This document shows, piece after piece, positions 47,791-59,519 of a DNA stretch of 64,000 bases. Position numbers and translations under genes: made by a program. The notes beneath the pieces were generated by a model that was not told where the DNA came from, made no database searches, and worked only from the letters and a program-made list of their open reading frames with translations. Origin of the DNA: Delphinapterus leucas (lineage: Eukaryota; Chordata; Mammalia; Artiodactyla; Monodontidae); contig NW_022098045.1 in the NCBI RefSeq assembly GCF_002288925.2, forward strand, positions 8,185,042 through 8,249,041, in the 5' to 3' direction. Each line of letters starts with the position of its first letter. The stretch's first letter is position 1.

Positions 47791-48954
47791 TGAATTTGCT
47801 CTCAGGCAGCTGTTTGATGATCCTCTATCTCCTCTCAGAATACTTTCTGATTTTGGGGTCAGGCAGCTGTGACCCCCTCAGATATTTAGACCAGCCACAA
47901 ATCCCATTTATTATTGGCCCCTTTTTTCTTTAGGTCCAAACTCGTCTTGCATACAGTAGCCCCTTTTGTCCTGGGTTTTCTTTTTTCCAAGGAACCTAAT
48001 TTGAAAGCAAAATTCCCAGGTTCAAGATCTTAAAGAGGCAAGGATTTCCAATGGTCATAATCTCATAATTTTTTAAGGTCCTTCTTGTACATTGTGGTTT
48101 CCCCTTAAAAAATCTCAATCTTGAAAAAGGTGGTTACCATGAATTCTTCAGTCTTTTCATTAAGTATGCATGTTCACTTATTGCCTGTTGGGGAAAAACA
48201 TTTTAGCTCATTTTAAAGATACAGAAAGAAGCACGTAGTGGAATTATTTTTGTTTCTCAGGGTTTTAGGGAATCGTGTTTGGAAGGAAAGCTAATTGCAG
48301 AGTTTACGAAATAGGCATGGAATGTGTGCTTGATCAGCCCTAAGCAAGGACTAGAACAGCCTCCTTTCCTGGTTTCAGAGGGCGCCAGCTGGCTTGCCCG
48401 GGATGAGAGTCTGGACTAGACTTCCTGAGCTGGGGGCAGAGTGAGGATGAGTCCGCAGCCCCTAAAGCTGGGCATGTTTATTGAAAGGGGAAACGGAATC
48501 TTGAGTAATGGTTACCATCATCATTAAAAAAATAAGTTATCAAGCACTCCACTCTTGCAGTCAAGACCCTGAGCTATATAATGGCATTGAATAGAAGCTC
48601 GCCTTGCCCTCTAAGAGCTTTCAATTTACACAGTAAAACTGAATAGCTGGTAATTCAGGTTAAAAAATGGGTTCAGTTTTCTACCTTTGCAGTAAATGTC
48701 AGTTTTCTCTTAATTTCACACTACGTAAATCTGGTTAGAGGGCTTATTTTATTGAGGAAATCTGCCTGTGATGAATCGACTTGTAATTTCAGAGATCCAT
48801 TTCAGCCTAAAGTGAGAGATGGTGTTCTACGTCTTAGATGGTTGGGGAAATGGCACTTGTTTTTCATCAGTATTTTAATATGGAGCAACTTCAGGGCAGG
48901 TAGGACTATATAGAAACCTAGGAGATGCCTTGGGTTTGTACAGTGTTACTGAAA

Positions 48955-49165
48955 GAGTTTGAATCTAGGAATCAGTAGATGAGATTTAAGTCACAGGCCT
49001 ACCCTGGCACGTGATAAATGTGGGGCTTTAGACGAATTCTTTTCTTTACTCTTCTGTCTGGAAAATCAGGTAATAGCATCCTAATAGTCATGGAATTATA
49101 TCAAGAATGAAATAATATATGTAAAACACCTGGCACATGGTAGCCCTCAATAGCCCAGCTTTTTT
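48955..49165 (+). mobile_element. MIR SINE in FGF5 intron 2
   Basis: tgaatctaggaatcagtaga, ctaccctggcacgtgataaa and aaaacacctggcacatggta follow MIR order. Confidence 0.65.
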
Positions 49166-49214
49166 GAGCTATTAAGAGCATCAGACAGTAAACTATCTTA
49201 TACCATGTTTCTAC

Positions 49215-49385
49215 AACGGTGGTTCTCACCTCACCTGCATCAAGATCACACAGGATGCTGGTTAATGATGTGATTCCAGGGTCTCAGCTCAGACTTACTA
49301 AAACAATCTCTGGAGATAGGGCCTTGGGAATCTGCATTTGACCTGGCTCCCTGAGTAATCTGAAGTCAAATTCAAGAGGTTCAGA
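49215..49385 (+). mobile_element. MER20-like hAT remnant in FGF5 intron 2
   Basis: acggtggttctcacctcacc, aaaacaatctctggagatag and gggaatctgcatttgacctg resemble old non-autonomous hAT elements of the MER20 type. Confidence 0.45.
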
Positions 49386-49889
49386 GGAGGAGAAATCATG
49401 TGGCTAGCATTCTTCACTACCTTACCTCAGGTTGATTTAAATCCAACTTGTGCATTCCCTTGGTTGCATGAAGAACTGAGACACAGAATGGCCAGATACC
49501 TAGTGCCAAGCAGGAAGTATGACCATGCTCTGGAGATGGTCATACATCAACTGACCCATATGAGGCTTGTGAAGTAAAGAGAAAGAGGCAGCTCCTGTAC
49601 ATGCATGCTGCCCTGTTCTGGGGTTCTCTGCTTGGGAGCAGTTGGAGCAGGGTCTAGCTTTCAGCCTTCACTCACCACCAAAGGTGGGCGCTTTTGTGCT
49701 GGGCACATCCTACACAGCCATACAAAACAGCCTGGGCTTAGGGGACCTGACCTGGGCAGTCCCATTGGTGGGACTAGGGGTGGGAACCAAAATGCATTGA
49801 AAGGAGGCAGGGGAACAAGAAGTGTAGGGATGCAGGCAGCAAGAAAACTTTGCTTAGAGCACAATCTGGTCTTTAATTGTTTTCATTAC

Positions 49890-50750
49890 AGTCTATAATA
49901 ATAGTTTAATTATTTAATAATATTATATAGTCTATAATAGCATTTTAGTTGCTTATATTTAATTATTTCTTAACTTTATAAAGTTTTTCAAGAGAAAGAG
50001 GCAAATCAAAGAAAACAAAGTGAAATAAAGAAGTAAAATTGATTAAATGATTAAATAGCCTGCAGACTCCAGGGTTTGTACTGCTGTTAGTCCAAATTCA
50101 ATCCTCTTTATATACCTCTTTCATAAAGTGCATATTTACTTCTTCAGTCACACGTAATGAGAATCGGGACTTGTAGGCATAGCCTCAATTCATTTGCTAC
50201 AATATTCTCAATCATCATAGAGCATGTTTACTAAGGAACAAATCTATGTTAAGAGGTTTTAGAAAGTTTTTAAAAATATTGTTTCAGAAAGAATTCTCTG
50301 TTTGGTTTAATTGAACTTCAGATTTTAATTAAGCAGAATTAGTCTTTTCTGGAATATCACAGTCAAAGTTTTACTTTCTTTGAACTGAATTTGACCTTTC
50401 TTTTAAATATTCACTGTGTGCCCTCATCACGCGAGGAGATGAGTAGAATCAAGGTAAAGTATCCTCCTAAGCCAAAAATTCTTGTTTTATTTAATAGCAC
50501 TATATTGCCCCACCTCTGAATAATTTGCATATTCAAGCAGAAGTAGTTTAATTTAATTTTCATCTGTTTTTTTCAATTAAGACTCTTAAATTACATAGAA
50601 ATCAGCCAATTTAAACTTGTTAGTTTTGCAATTATGGCTTGTTGACTATAACTTATTTTTACACTTGCAAGATCAAGGAGAAATTATAGAGAAAAACATA
50701 GATAATTTAAGTCAACAAAGAACATGGGCAGGACCATGGCTATATTGTTT
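49890..50750. other. FGF5 intron 2 segment, nothing recognised
   Basis: AT-rich intronic sequence. An octamer ATTTGCAT lies at 50523-50530, but its frequency is near chance. Confidence 0.4.
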
Positions 50751-50754
50751 TTCA

Positions 50755-50826
50755 TTGTAAAAGTAACAACCAGCACAGTGTCTGGCATGTGATATACAGC
50801 CGATAAATATCTGTGGAATGAATCCA
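50755..50826 (+). mobile_element. L2/MIR 3' tail fragment
   Basis: cagcacagtgtctggcatgt followed by gataaatatctgtggaatga is the common L2-type end. Confidence 0.6.
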
Positions 50827-50829
50827 CAA

Positions 50830-52740
50830 AAAACTGAGTTTGAGACAAAGATAGGGGCTCTTTACGAACATTTTAATGAATGCGTTTGTTGTAGTGGCTG
50901 ATGGTGGTAGAGTGGAGGTTATGGGGGTCCTGATTTCAATAGCTTATTTGAAATTAGATTTACCTCTCTACTTCACAGCTGAACTGTAGATAAAGTCTTT
51001 ACGTCCACTTCCCATTTTCTAGGGAAATAATCCAGTTCTATTGTTTTAAAAGTACATATCTTGCTAAAGCACTTTTTATAATTCAAAAGAGATTTCAAAA
51101 ATTAAAAGTAACCTGGAAAGTTTATTATCTAAAATTGTGTAATGGTAAATGGTAAATATATTTAAATGGCTCTGCTGCTTGGTGACTGTTGTGAAGATGC
51201 CTCACGCGTAACATTAGGGACAGAGACGAACTGCTTAACGTCGCCGTGTTGTCTGAACAGGGCCGGGAATACTGACAGGAACAGTCCATCCCTCCAGAAG
51301 AAACCAGATCTGATGAAAAACTCACTATTTTTGTTTCAAATGGCTTTGTTCCATCATAGCTGGAAGAATTTTTCAGACAAAATATTAAATTAGAAGTCAA
51401 TTAAGAAATCCAAAACAGTCTGACTGCCTTCACTCCTGTTTTAATGTGGGGTTTGGAATGGCTGAGGGCCAGCAAGTAGTGTGGGTCCTCAGAATTCTGA
51501 ACATCTCTACCCCATGTGACAGTTAGGTGACCCTCGAAAAATCTAGAGCCTGAACAGCCATCCTCTTTAAGTCTTCTCTTAAGAAAGAACTTAGAACATG
51601 AACCTTGAGGGGGAAAAGAGAAAGTTTTCAGATGGAATAACTTTCGGGGGTGGCATCGGTAGGTTTTCACCCCATGAAAGACAGTAAGATGGAATTGCTA
51701 TAGGTTAATATACCATGTGTGTGTGTGTATGTGTTCATGCACACGCATGTGTGTCTGTTGGCCACATCAATAAAAAAAGACATGTTCCTTCTTTATTTTT
51801 TTTGACACCATTAAGGAAAAAATAAGGTTAAATTATGCAGTACACTTAAAAAAATCTAACTGTCAAAATTGAATAAAGCAATCACTGCTATCTTTATTTC
51901 AGGAAAATGATTTTTTTGTGTGTGAAACAAGGGTAGAAGTCAGGTCTATAATGTATTATACATTAAAAATGTTATTCAAATAAATTTTAAGAAAAAAATC
52001 TGAGGCAGGGTAAATATACCTGCTACCCTTTTTAGTGAAATCTCCCACACCTTTCTAAAATGCTTGGTCTTTTCTGTAGCATAAAATATTCCAGATGGTT
52101 ATAGCTTTTATTTTAAAATAAAACTTTGGGATTATCTAATTGAATGGGAGAGCACTGAAGTCCTTTCAAGAGCTAAGCAGACAAATCTATGTTTGACTTG
52201 TAAGAAAGACTTTTTAATTTAAAAAAAAAAGGAACAGTAAATGTGTGGTCTTCTAAAGGAATGGCAACATAGCACCCTTGTTCTGGTCATGGGCTTGTAG
52301 GTTATGATGGGATGAGAGAAAGCCATTGGCAGTGGTTCTTTAAAATAGCGGTTTACAGCCTGCTAGAGACCCAGTCCAGGGAATCGTCAGTAGACAAGTG
52401 CTTATATATAGCTTCATAGCCTCCAAATAAAGAGCTTTATTGATTGAACTACACTCGAATGTAAATAACGTGGATAGACTGTCATACATAAGATAAATGT
52501 GCTGCTGGAAATACTCTGAAACTGGTTGTCTTCTGATATTGTCAGTACCTTGCACAAGTCAAAAATTCCATGCGGCCATCAACAGTAGTTCTGTGTAAAC
52601 TGCCTTGCAATGTTCAGACTTCTAGATTACAGTGTTGGGATCTGTATTGCAGAAGAAAATTTGGCATTATTAGAAAAGCAAGGGAATTAAAGGACTTTTA
52701 ATTCCGTGTTAGAACCTCTCGGTTTGATATAGAAAGAATC
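50830..52740. other. FGF5 intron 2 segment, nothing recognised
   Basis: Intronic DNA with a short TG-rich run near 51715-51735. No coding pattern or clear repeat. Confidence 0.45.
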
Positions 52741-52746
52741 ATATCT

Positions 52747-52774
52747 GTGTGTGTGTGTGTGTGTGTGTGTGTAG
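52747..52774. repeat. (TG)n simple repeat
   Basis: A TG dinucleotide tract in FGF5 intron 2. Confidence 0.9.
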
Positions 52775-52924
52775 TGTATACGGGTCAAGATATTTGGTAT
52801 TTCTAAGCCCAGGACGTTTATACAAATGGTGCTCCCTGAAATTGTGAAACATGTTGGTCTAGTCCAGGTTAGGGATTTGAATTCTTTGGGGGCTATGGAC
52901 TCTTGTATTTGATAAAAGCTCCAG

Positions 52925-53060
52925 ATCCTTTCCTTAGAAAAATATTTTGATTCTCACAATAGCCCTACAGTTGCAAGGATTGTGGATAAAGAGCCTAAAG
53001 CTAAGAACTCAATTGGCAGGATTGGCATTTGATTGCATGTCTGTCTGACACATTCTCACT
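52925..53060 (+). mobile_element. MIR-like fragment
   Basis: attctcacaatagccctaca and a following cagattggcatttga-like order suggest an eroded MIR. Confidence 0.4.
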
Positions 53061-53084
53061 TGCTTCCCCTATACTGTGGTCATT

Positions 53085-53494
53085 CAATTTCCTCCATACG
53101 GCAAACTCAGCCTTTTCAGAGCTTGTTGTGGCCTGCTTTGTCGTCCTCATCTCTTCTTCCTTTCTCCATGCGTCCTAAGTGGAAATCACACTGAACTACT
53201 TACAGTGCTGTCCTGCTGACCTGTGAACACACCAGTTCTGCTCCCTGAAATCCTTTCTCACGTCACCTGCCTTGCTCACACCTTGTTGGACTTGAAGACT
53301 CAGGTCAAAAGTCAGCTTTTCTAGGAAGACTTCCTGCCCTCTTCCCTGCTACCTCCATCCTCTCAGATGCCCTTCCTCTATGCTATCATTGTATCCTCTG
53401 CATACCGCTGTCATAATTCCATTTATCAAGCTGCATCATGATGGATGTCTACTTCTTTGCTTGATCCACTGTTCTGTGAGCATTTCAAGGGCAG

Positions 53495-53500
<6 letters not shown>
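53085..53500 (+). mobile_element. L2 3' fragment in FGF5 intron 2
   Basis: ccctgaaatcctttctcacg, tttctaggaagacttcctgc and ctgtgagcatttcaagggca follow the L2 3' region order. A (TG)n tract follows at 53495-53526. Confidence 0.75.

Positions 53501-53526
<26 letters not shown>
53495..53526. repeat. (TG)n simple repeat
   Basis: A TG tract abutting the L2 fragment, 640 bp before exon 3. Confidence 0.9.
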
Positions 53527-53530
<4 letters not shown>

Positions 53531-54164
53531 GGAGAGAGAGATCTGGCTGAAGTATTGTTAGTGACTCCAAAGGTAATTTTTTTCTTCCTGCCATCAAATA
53601 TACTCTCCTGTATCACTGTGTTAAGATACATTCTTTCCTAAAGAACTCTAACATATGCAATATTAATAGGGCCATATGCTACCCCTTTCTCAGCACCATG
53701 AAGCATGCTGATAAGATTGAAAAATGTATTCTTGTTTCAAAGGATAATATGACCCCATTCCTCTGAATAATATAGTACTATTTATTTTCTTGATGGCTTA
53801 AGAGGGGGAAAAATCTTATAAGTTAACTTTTTAACTAAAAATTTCAAAGTAATTAGAAAGAGTAATAGAATTTAAATATACAAGTTCCCGTTATCACTTT
53901 TATATACATTGATATTATTTCACGATTGTACATAATAAACAGAAATCAGCATTACAAAGATGAATAAAGTAGGAATATAGAAACGAAAATAGTAATTTTA
54001 AAGCAACTCTAAAAGAAGCAAATGTGTCTTTATAAAAGAGAATGGAGTAGGAGGGCAGAGGTCAACGGAATTCTTGTTTTTTCTTTACAGTAAAAGACCT
54101 CATTTTATTACATGCTGAAAATACTATCACTACTTGAATTTCCTCTTCTTCTTTTATTCCCTAG

Positions 54165-54512
54165 GCCAAATTTACAGATGACTGCAAGTTCAGGGAGCGA
54201 TTTCAAGAAAACAGCTATAATACCTATGCCTCAGCAATACACCGAACTGAAAAAACGGGGCGGGAGTGGTACGTGGCCCTGAACAAGAGAGGGAAAGCTA
54301 AACGGGGCTGCAGCCCCCGTGTTAAACCTCAGCACATCTCTACCCACTTTCTGCCAAGATTCAAGCAATCAGAGCAGCCAGAACTTTCTTTCACAGTTAC
54401 TGTTCCTGAAAAGAAAAAGCCACCTAATCCCATCAAGCCAAAGGTTCCCCTCTCCGCACCTCGGAGAAGTCCCAACACAGTGAAATACAGACTCAAGTTT
54501 CGCTTTGGATAA
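54165..54512 (+). CDS. FGF5: FGF5 coding exon 3 (residues 156-270 and stop)
   Basis: The acceptor is a clean pyrimidine tract ending in ccctag. The exon completes the FGF signature (D161-C162-K-F-R-E166 ... Y173) and carries the receptor-facing [20 protein letters not shown] segment. The basic heparin-binding loop (K-R-G-K-A-K-R-G ... P-R-V-K) is at about 196-209, followed by the H-F-L-P-R-F end of the trefoil (216-221). A proline- and lysine-rich C-terminal tail characteristic of FGF5 ends in KYRLKFRFG and a TAA stop at 54510-54512. Against human from memory, the tail has several substitutions (for example KKKPPNP and RRSPNT segments) while the core looks unchanged. With exons 1 and 2 it gives exactly 270 codons before the stop. 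Confidence 0.97.
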   Translation, partial: AKFTDDCKFRERFQENSYNTYASAIHRTEKTGREWYVALNKRGKAKRGCSPRVKPQHISTHFLPRFKQSEQPELSFTVTVPEKKKPPNPIKPKVPLSAPRRSPNTVKYRLKFRFG

Positions 54513-55198
54513 TATTCATCTTGGCCTTGTGAGAAACCATGCCTTCCCTTCAGGAGTTTCTGTAGGTGTCTTTGTGCTCTGAAGACAACTTTTTGGACAC
54601 AGCTTCAGTTACACTACACTGTACTGAAGTCAGGACATTTGTTTCAGTTTGGCTGAAACAAAAATGTCTCCTGATAGGAACTAAACTGGAATTCTTTGTA
54701 CCAATACAGGGAGCTCACTGCTTTAGTTCAGTATGACATAAAGCCTTTTGCTTTATGCTTGGTGCATACTGGGACTCTGTTTCCAGAAAGTTAAATGGTG
54801 GGGATTATGTATTTTTCTGACTTTTACAGATCAACCTGAAAAAGCATACGATACATTTTTATTTTTGGTTTCCAAAGACTATTTTGATGCAGATAAAAAT
54901 ATTTTATTAACGTTTGTTTTTTGGGTTTTGGTTTTTTTAAAAGTACCTTGCATCGAGCATATTTTCTTACTTTTGTTATTTTTAATTAATAAGACATAAA
55001 ACAGCCATTTTAATGCAATTTATCAATTATAAATGTGTTTATAGCCTGTTTATAACATGTGGATTTATTTTTCATTTTTCTTATTCATTGCACTTTTAAT
55101 TTTTATTGTGATTATTTTTTTTACCATACCTCAGATAATATAAGTTAGTCTTGCATCTTAAAATGTTTAAATTCTCTTCAACAGCACCAAATGTTGAG

Positions 55199-55227
55199 CT
55201 TGGGTTTGTATGTGTATGTGTGTGTGT

Positions 55228-55263
<36 letters not shown>
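55199..55263. repeat. (TG)n repeat in the FGF5 3' UTR
   Basis: An imperfect TG/TATG start is followed by a long pure TG run, about 690 bases after the FGF5 stop. Confidence 0.9.
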
Positions 55264-55268
<5 letters not shown>

Positions 55269-56354
55269 CATGCTATTATATGGAATCCTGTCTTTTTGGT
55301 GGCTGGGCTACAATGAATTGGAAGTAAGGAGAAAATATAAGGACTTTTTTGGTGGAATTAAAAGTTGGAGATAAGGAAGAGGATTAGAGGTACAAGTACA
55401 CTGAGTTTGCAGCATTTACTGATATCTAATTCTGCCTTGCCTTCACTTCTCCTTTTATCTACCCTGCCCTCATTCTTTAACAGCTGGAGGAATACATTTT
55501 ATTCTGTCCATCAAGCATACACTATGAAACCAGAGTGCTTAAAATACCTCTTTTATGACCCTCTGCTATCTCCACTGTATAGATCCACAGGGAGCAACCC
55601 ACTTAGTGGAAAAACACAGAGAACCGAAGGAGATGAATCATGTAACAGTTACCCATGTCAAATCCCATTGTCAAAAATATTCTTATTACTCAGTTAAACA
55701 CACTTCGAGTTTCCTATCCTAAAGGTAACCATCCCAGTGAATAGATCTGCACTTTTATAAGGAAAATTTCTGATTGTATGTTTTTAAAAAGTTGGCTGTG
55801 CGATATGGGAAACTTAATTTGGGAATTTGATGAGTTGAAAATGGCACTTAATTGTCAACCCAAATACTGGATGTTGGGCATAAATCACAGAAAATTTAAC
55901 TTAAAAGAATTTATATAATTTATTTTCTTGGGTAATCATTTTTATGGAGTTCTATGAAACATAAGTGTTTATCTTCAGAAATGTGGCAATAAAAATGGTA
56001 AAGCTAATGTTTAAAAGTATGTCTCATAGGAAGAACAAAAGCATTCACAGAAAGTTTATGGTTTGTATTTAAGCATGTTTCTTTTCTTTTAGAGAATATT
56101 GCTAAACTTCTTTTAAAAACAAAGTATGTTTTATTTTGATGCACAAATGCAAAATAGAAACTCAGAAAAATTGAACTTACTACCATTTAAGCAGACTGCT
56201 TTGTTTTAATGGAAACTATACACATATATATTATATACAATATATATAAAATCCATCCATCAACTAAAACATCACACGTATACCCTAGTATGGTGTTTTA
56301 TTATAAAACTAATAATATGATTAAACATTGTTTGCATTTAATGCATAATTTTTT

Positions 56355-56488
56355 ATTTTTAAAATCTTATTATTATTTTTGTCACACCACGAGACATGCG
56401 GGATCCTAGTTCCCCGACCAGGGATGGAACCCGTGCCCCCTGCAGTGGAAGCATGGCGTCTTAACCACTGGGCCACCAGGGACATCCC
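56355..56488 (-). mobile_element. Short CHR-type tRNA-derived SINE
   Basis: The reverse complement reads ccctggtggcccagtggtta and lacks the long body. Flanks ttaatgcataatttttt (56338-56354) and ttaatacatgatttttt (56489-56505) form a diverged duplication. It is probably within the FGF5 3' UTR. Confidence 0.88.
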
Positions 56489-57167
56489 TTAATACATGAT
56501 TTTTTAAAAACAAAATACAATGCTACAATAGTTTTAACTAATTTATACATTAAAAATCTCCTGGATTAAATGAAATGAAATTTTGCCAACACAGATATGT
56601 CTTACTCTTATCTAATTGGTATATCACATATATACATGGTATAAAGCTAAAAATAATCCTCTAGTTTATTTTAATATATTGTTAAAAATTGTACACTGTA
56701 TATCAAGTTCTTACTACACATGAGAAATAAAATTGCAGAACAGGGGAACAGTAGACATATGTCCCTAAATGGGCAAGGAAAAGATGACTTTAATGATGAT
56801 TAACAACAAACTAAGTTAATGTATATATTGTATTGGACAAATGTTGCTGGTAATTTATGTTAAACTAAAAAAAAACTACCTTATCTTGTACTCCTAGTTT
56901 GATTTGATTAGCATTTGGAAGTTCAAGTAGAATAGCTACCAAATATATATTATGCAAGTCAGGACTCATTAATTTCAAAATTTAAAGCCAAGCTAAAATT
57001 AAAAAGAAATAACTTTAAATTACACTTCTCTTTAGTTTACTGGCCATACACAATTATATTTAATTAAAGCTCACTGAAGCAAAAAGTTACCTAAATTAAT
57101 TAATTGAAAGAACTCATGTAGAGAAAATATGTATAAATGTAATTCCTTACCAATACCTAGCACTTTT

Positions 57168-57382
57168 TTTTTTTTTTTTTTTTTTTTTTGCGGTACGCAG
57201 GCCTCCCACTGTTGTGGCCTCTCCCACTGCGGAGCACAGGCTCCGGACGCACAGGCTCAGCAGCCATGGCTCACGGGCCCAGCCACTCTGCGGGCATGTG
57301 GGATCTTCCCGGACCGGGGCACGAACCCGTGTCCCCTGCAACGGCAGGCGGACTCTCAACCACTGCGTCACCAGGGAAGCCC
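57168..57382 (-). mobile_element. CHR-family SINE
   Basis: Reverse-oriented full element with a long poly-T run, flanked by cctagcactttt (57156-57167) and cctagccctttt (57383-57394). It is probably within or just after the long 3' UTR. Confidence 0.94.
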
Positions 57383-58283
57383 CCTAGCCCTTTTAAAAGG
57401 GGTCTTTGCTTATGTAGTTTTGGTAATTTTGAAGTAACTAGACCTATCTAATATTAAATAAAATTGTTTAATTGAGATTGTGTTCACCTAAAAATGTCAA
57501 TGAATTTTACATTACAATTTTGGAACCTCATTTGTCTAGAAGAGAGATGACAAACACCTTCAGAATGACATTTCAGCTTTATTAATTACATTAATTTAAT
57601 CTAAGATAATCTTTATTTGGAGCATCAGTAGAGGTAAATAGAGGTTTTCAATAAGATGTAATAATATCATGGTTTTTATTTCACAAAATATACTGTCACT
57701 TCTTTCTCAAGAAACTAAATTTGAGAGTGTGGGTATATATAAATTATCTTAGTTCTTTTAGCTGAGTTATAGTGACTCAGCTGTATAAAACTGTGTGATG
57801 GTGATAAAGGACACTGACAAAAGTTATTTCTAAATTTAACAGTTATATCATCTTAGATGCTTTTATTTCTTGTACCTGAAAATAAAACACCATAAATCTA
57901 GTAGGTAAATTTTCTATAAAGTTGATCTTGAAATAGAAAACTGAACAATTGTCTTACATTAACATTTTTACCCTTCCAAAGGACAGCGGAATTAAGCTAT
58001 AACTTCCCACATTTTCAATCAGGAAATGAAAATACTGCACTAACCAAAAACTTGAATTCTGGCACGATTTTTACAGCTGCAGAAAATTTCTTGTACAGTT
58101 AATTTTAAAAATAAAAACAGTATTGTAGACAATGCTGCAATGGGAAGAAAACAAAAATATCTTGTCCAAGGAATTCTACACCTTCTTCAAGATTTATTTC
58201 ATTGCTACAACTAAATTTTGATCACTTAAAATCTTTTTTTAAGCCAATCATCTTTTTGCACATTTTGAAAGAAACTTTTCTTT

Positions 58284-58624
58284 CTTTATTTAAAATTTAT
58301 TTATTTTTGGCTGTGTTGGGTCTTCGTTGCTGCACACGGGCTTTCTCTAGTTGCAGGAGCGGGGGCCACTCTTCGTTGCAGTGCACAGACTTCTCATTTC
58401 AGTGGCTTCTCTTGTTGTGGAGCATGGGCTCTAGGCACGCGGTCTTCAGTAGTTGTGGCACGCGGGCTCAGTAGTGGTTTGTGGGCTCTAGAGCACAGGC
58501 TCAGTAGTTGTGGCACACGGGCTTAGCTGCTCCGCGGCATGTGGGATCTTCCCGGACCAGGGCTCGAACCCATGTCCCCTGCATTGGCAGGTGGATTCTT
58601 AACCACTGCACCACCAGGGAAGCC
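58284..58624 (-). mobile_element. Long-form CHR-family SINE
   Basis: The reverse complement shows the full extended body and head (ending ccaccagggaagccc). Flanks gaaagaaactttt and aaaagagactttt are an imperfect duplication. Confidence 0.92.
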
Positions 58625-58837
58625 CAAAAGAGACTTTTAGGTAAGTGAACATGACTCCTCTATTTTTCTTTTGTAAGTCATCTAATTGTACTAGTCGGTT
58701 TTTGAAATAAGATTATCATATGATTAGGCATTAGTCCAAGAAAAGCGTTACCTCCTCTATGTCATTCCACAGGAGAGAAGGGAGGAGAACCCAGCCTGAG
58801 TCAGTGGAGGCATTTTTTACATCCAAGAATCACATAC

Positions 58838-58903
58838 AAAGCAGAAACTAACACACCATTGTAAAGCAATTATACTCCAATAAAGATGTAAAGAAAAAAA
58901 AAA
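58838..58903 (+). mobile_element. 66-bp L1 3' tail insertion
   Basis: aaagcagaaactaacacacc and agcaattatactccaataaa plus an A tail are the last bases of a cetartiodactyl L1. A perfect 13-bp duplication aagaatcacatac flanks it (58825-58837 and 58904-58916). Confidence 0.92.
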
Positions 58904-59375
58904 AAGAATCACATACTCCATTCAGAGATACCATCAGACAACTGAGCTACAAATCATCCATCAGTATTTAAACAATTTTATGTAATAAAAATACTAGATT
59001 AGGAAGCAATAGCTCTTACATACCTCTAATTTTATTAAGTTGTCTTTTTCCTGACTCTGATGTGTGATTATCAGAGGTCAATCTCTAGGCCTTGTTTCAA
59101 CCATGCTATCTCAAGCGTCATTTTCAGCTTTGTCATCAGTGATTGTTTGAGTCTTAAAATGTTGACGTACCAAAAAGAGGACATGGTTCCTCTTCAGGCA
59201 AAACTAAAAGTCTATGTCCAGTTGAAATTGCACAACCACATGAAAAGAATTGTGAAAGAAATAATAAACAGATATTTTAAAAAGGCCTTGTCTTAGATTA
59301 AGAAGAAAAATAAACTGAGTGTGAGATTGGATCAAGACATTTAAAAAATGGGAATCAATTCTGGGCTTACTTTTC

Positions 59376-59501
59376 TTTTTTTTTTTTTTTTTTTTTTCTT
59401 TTGCACTGCCAAGAAGCTTGTGGGATCTTAGTTCCCCGACCAGGGATTGGACCCGGGCCCTTGACAGTGAGTCCTAACCAACCGACCACCAGGGAATTCC
59501 C
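59376..59501 (-). mobile_element. Short CHR-type tRNA-derived SINE
   Basis: A poly-T run, then gatcttagttccccgaccag and ccaccagggaattcccc. Flanks ctgggcttacttttc (59361-59375) and ctgggcttaccttttc (59502-59517) form the target duplication. Confidence 0.92.
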
Positions 59502-59519
59502 CTGGGCTTACCTTTTCAT

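Larger units (their letters stand above)
35034..57905 (+). other. FGF5: FGF5 gene, predicted transcript span
   Basis: The gene has three coding exons joined by two GT-AG introns of 7949 and 10552 bp. The transcript start is inferred to lie about 25-30 bases after the TATA box at 35003. The 3' end is uncertain; AATAAA hexamers at 55988, 56726, 57457 and 57881 are candidates. From memory, human FGF5 gives transcripts of about 1.6 and 4 kb, and the later signals would fit the longer one. FGF5 is a secreted FGF that signals through FGF receptors with heparan sulfate, ends the growth (anagen) phase of the hair cycle, and marks the early post-implantation epiblast. The reading frame is complete: start, stop and splice sites are intact and no frameshift was seen. 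Identity is very secure; the transcript ends are inferred. Confidence 0.93.
54513..57905 (+). other. FGF5: Probable 3' UTR of FGF5
   Basis: AT-rich non-coding sequence follows the TAA stop. It contains a (TG)n tract at about 55201-55262, AATAAA hexamers at 55988, 56726, 57457 and 57881, and two CHR-family SINEs inserted on the minus strand (56355-56488 and 57168-57382). The true cleavage site or sites cannot be fixed by reading. A short transcript could end near 55015 after a variant CATAAA at 54995. Confidence 0.45.

Noticed and set aside
50523..50530. Octamer ATTTGCAT sites in FGF5 introns (also 41439 and 46376) as OCT4 enhancer marks
   Set aside because: A few copies are expected by chance in AT-rich DNA of this length; no clustering with partner motifs was seen.
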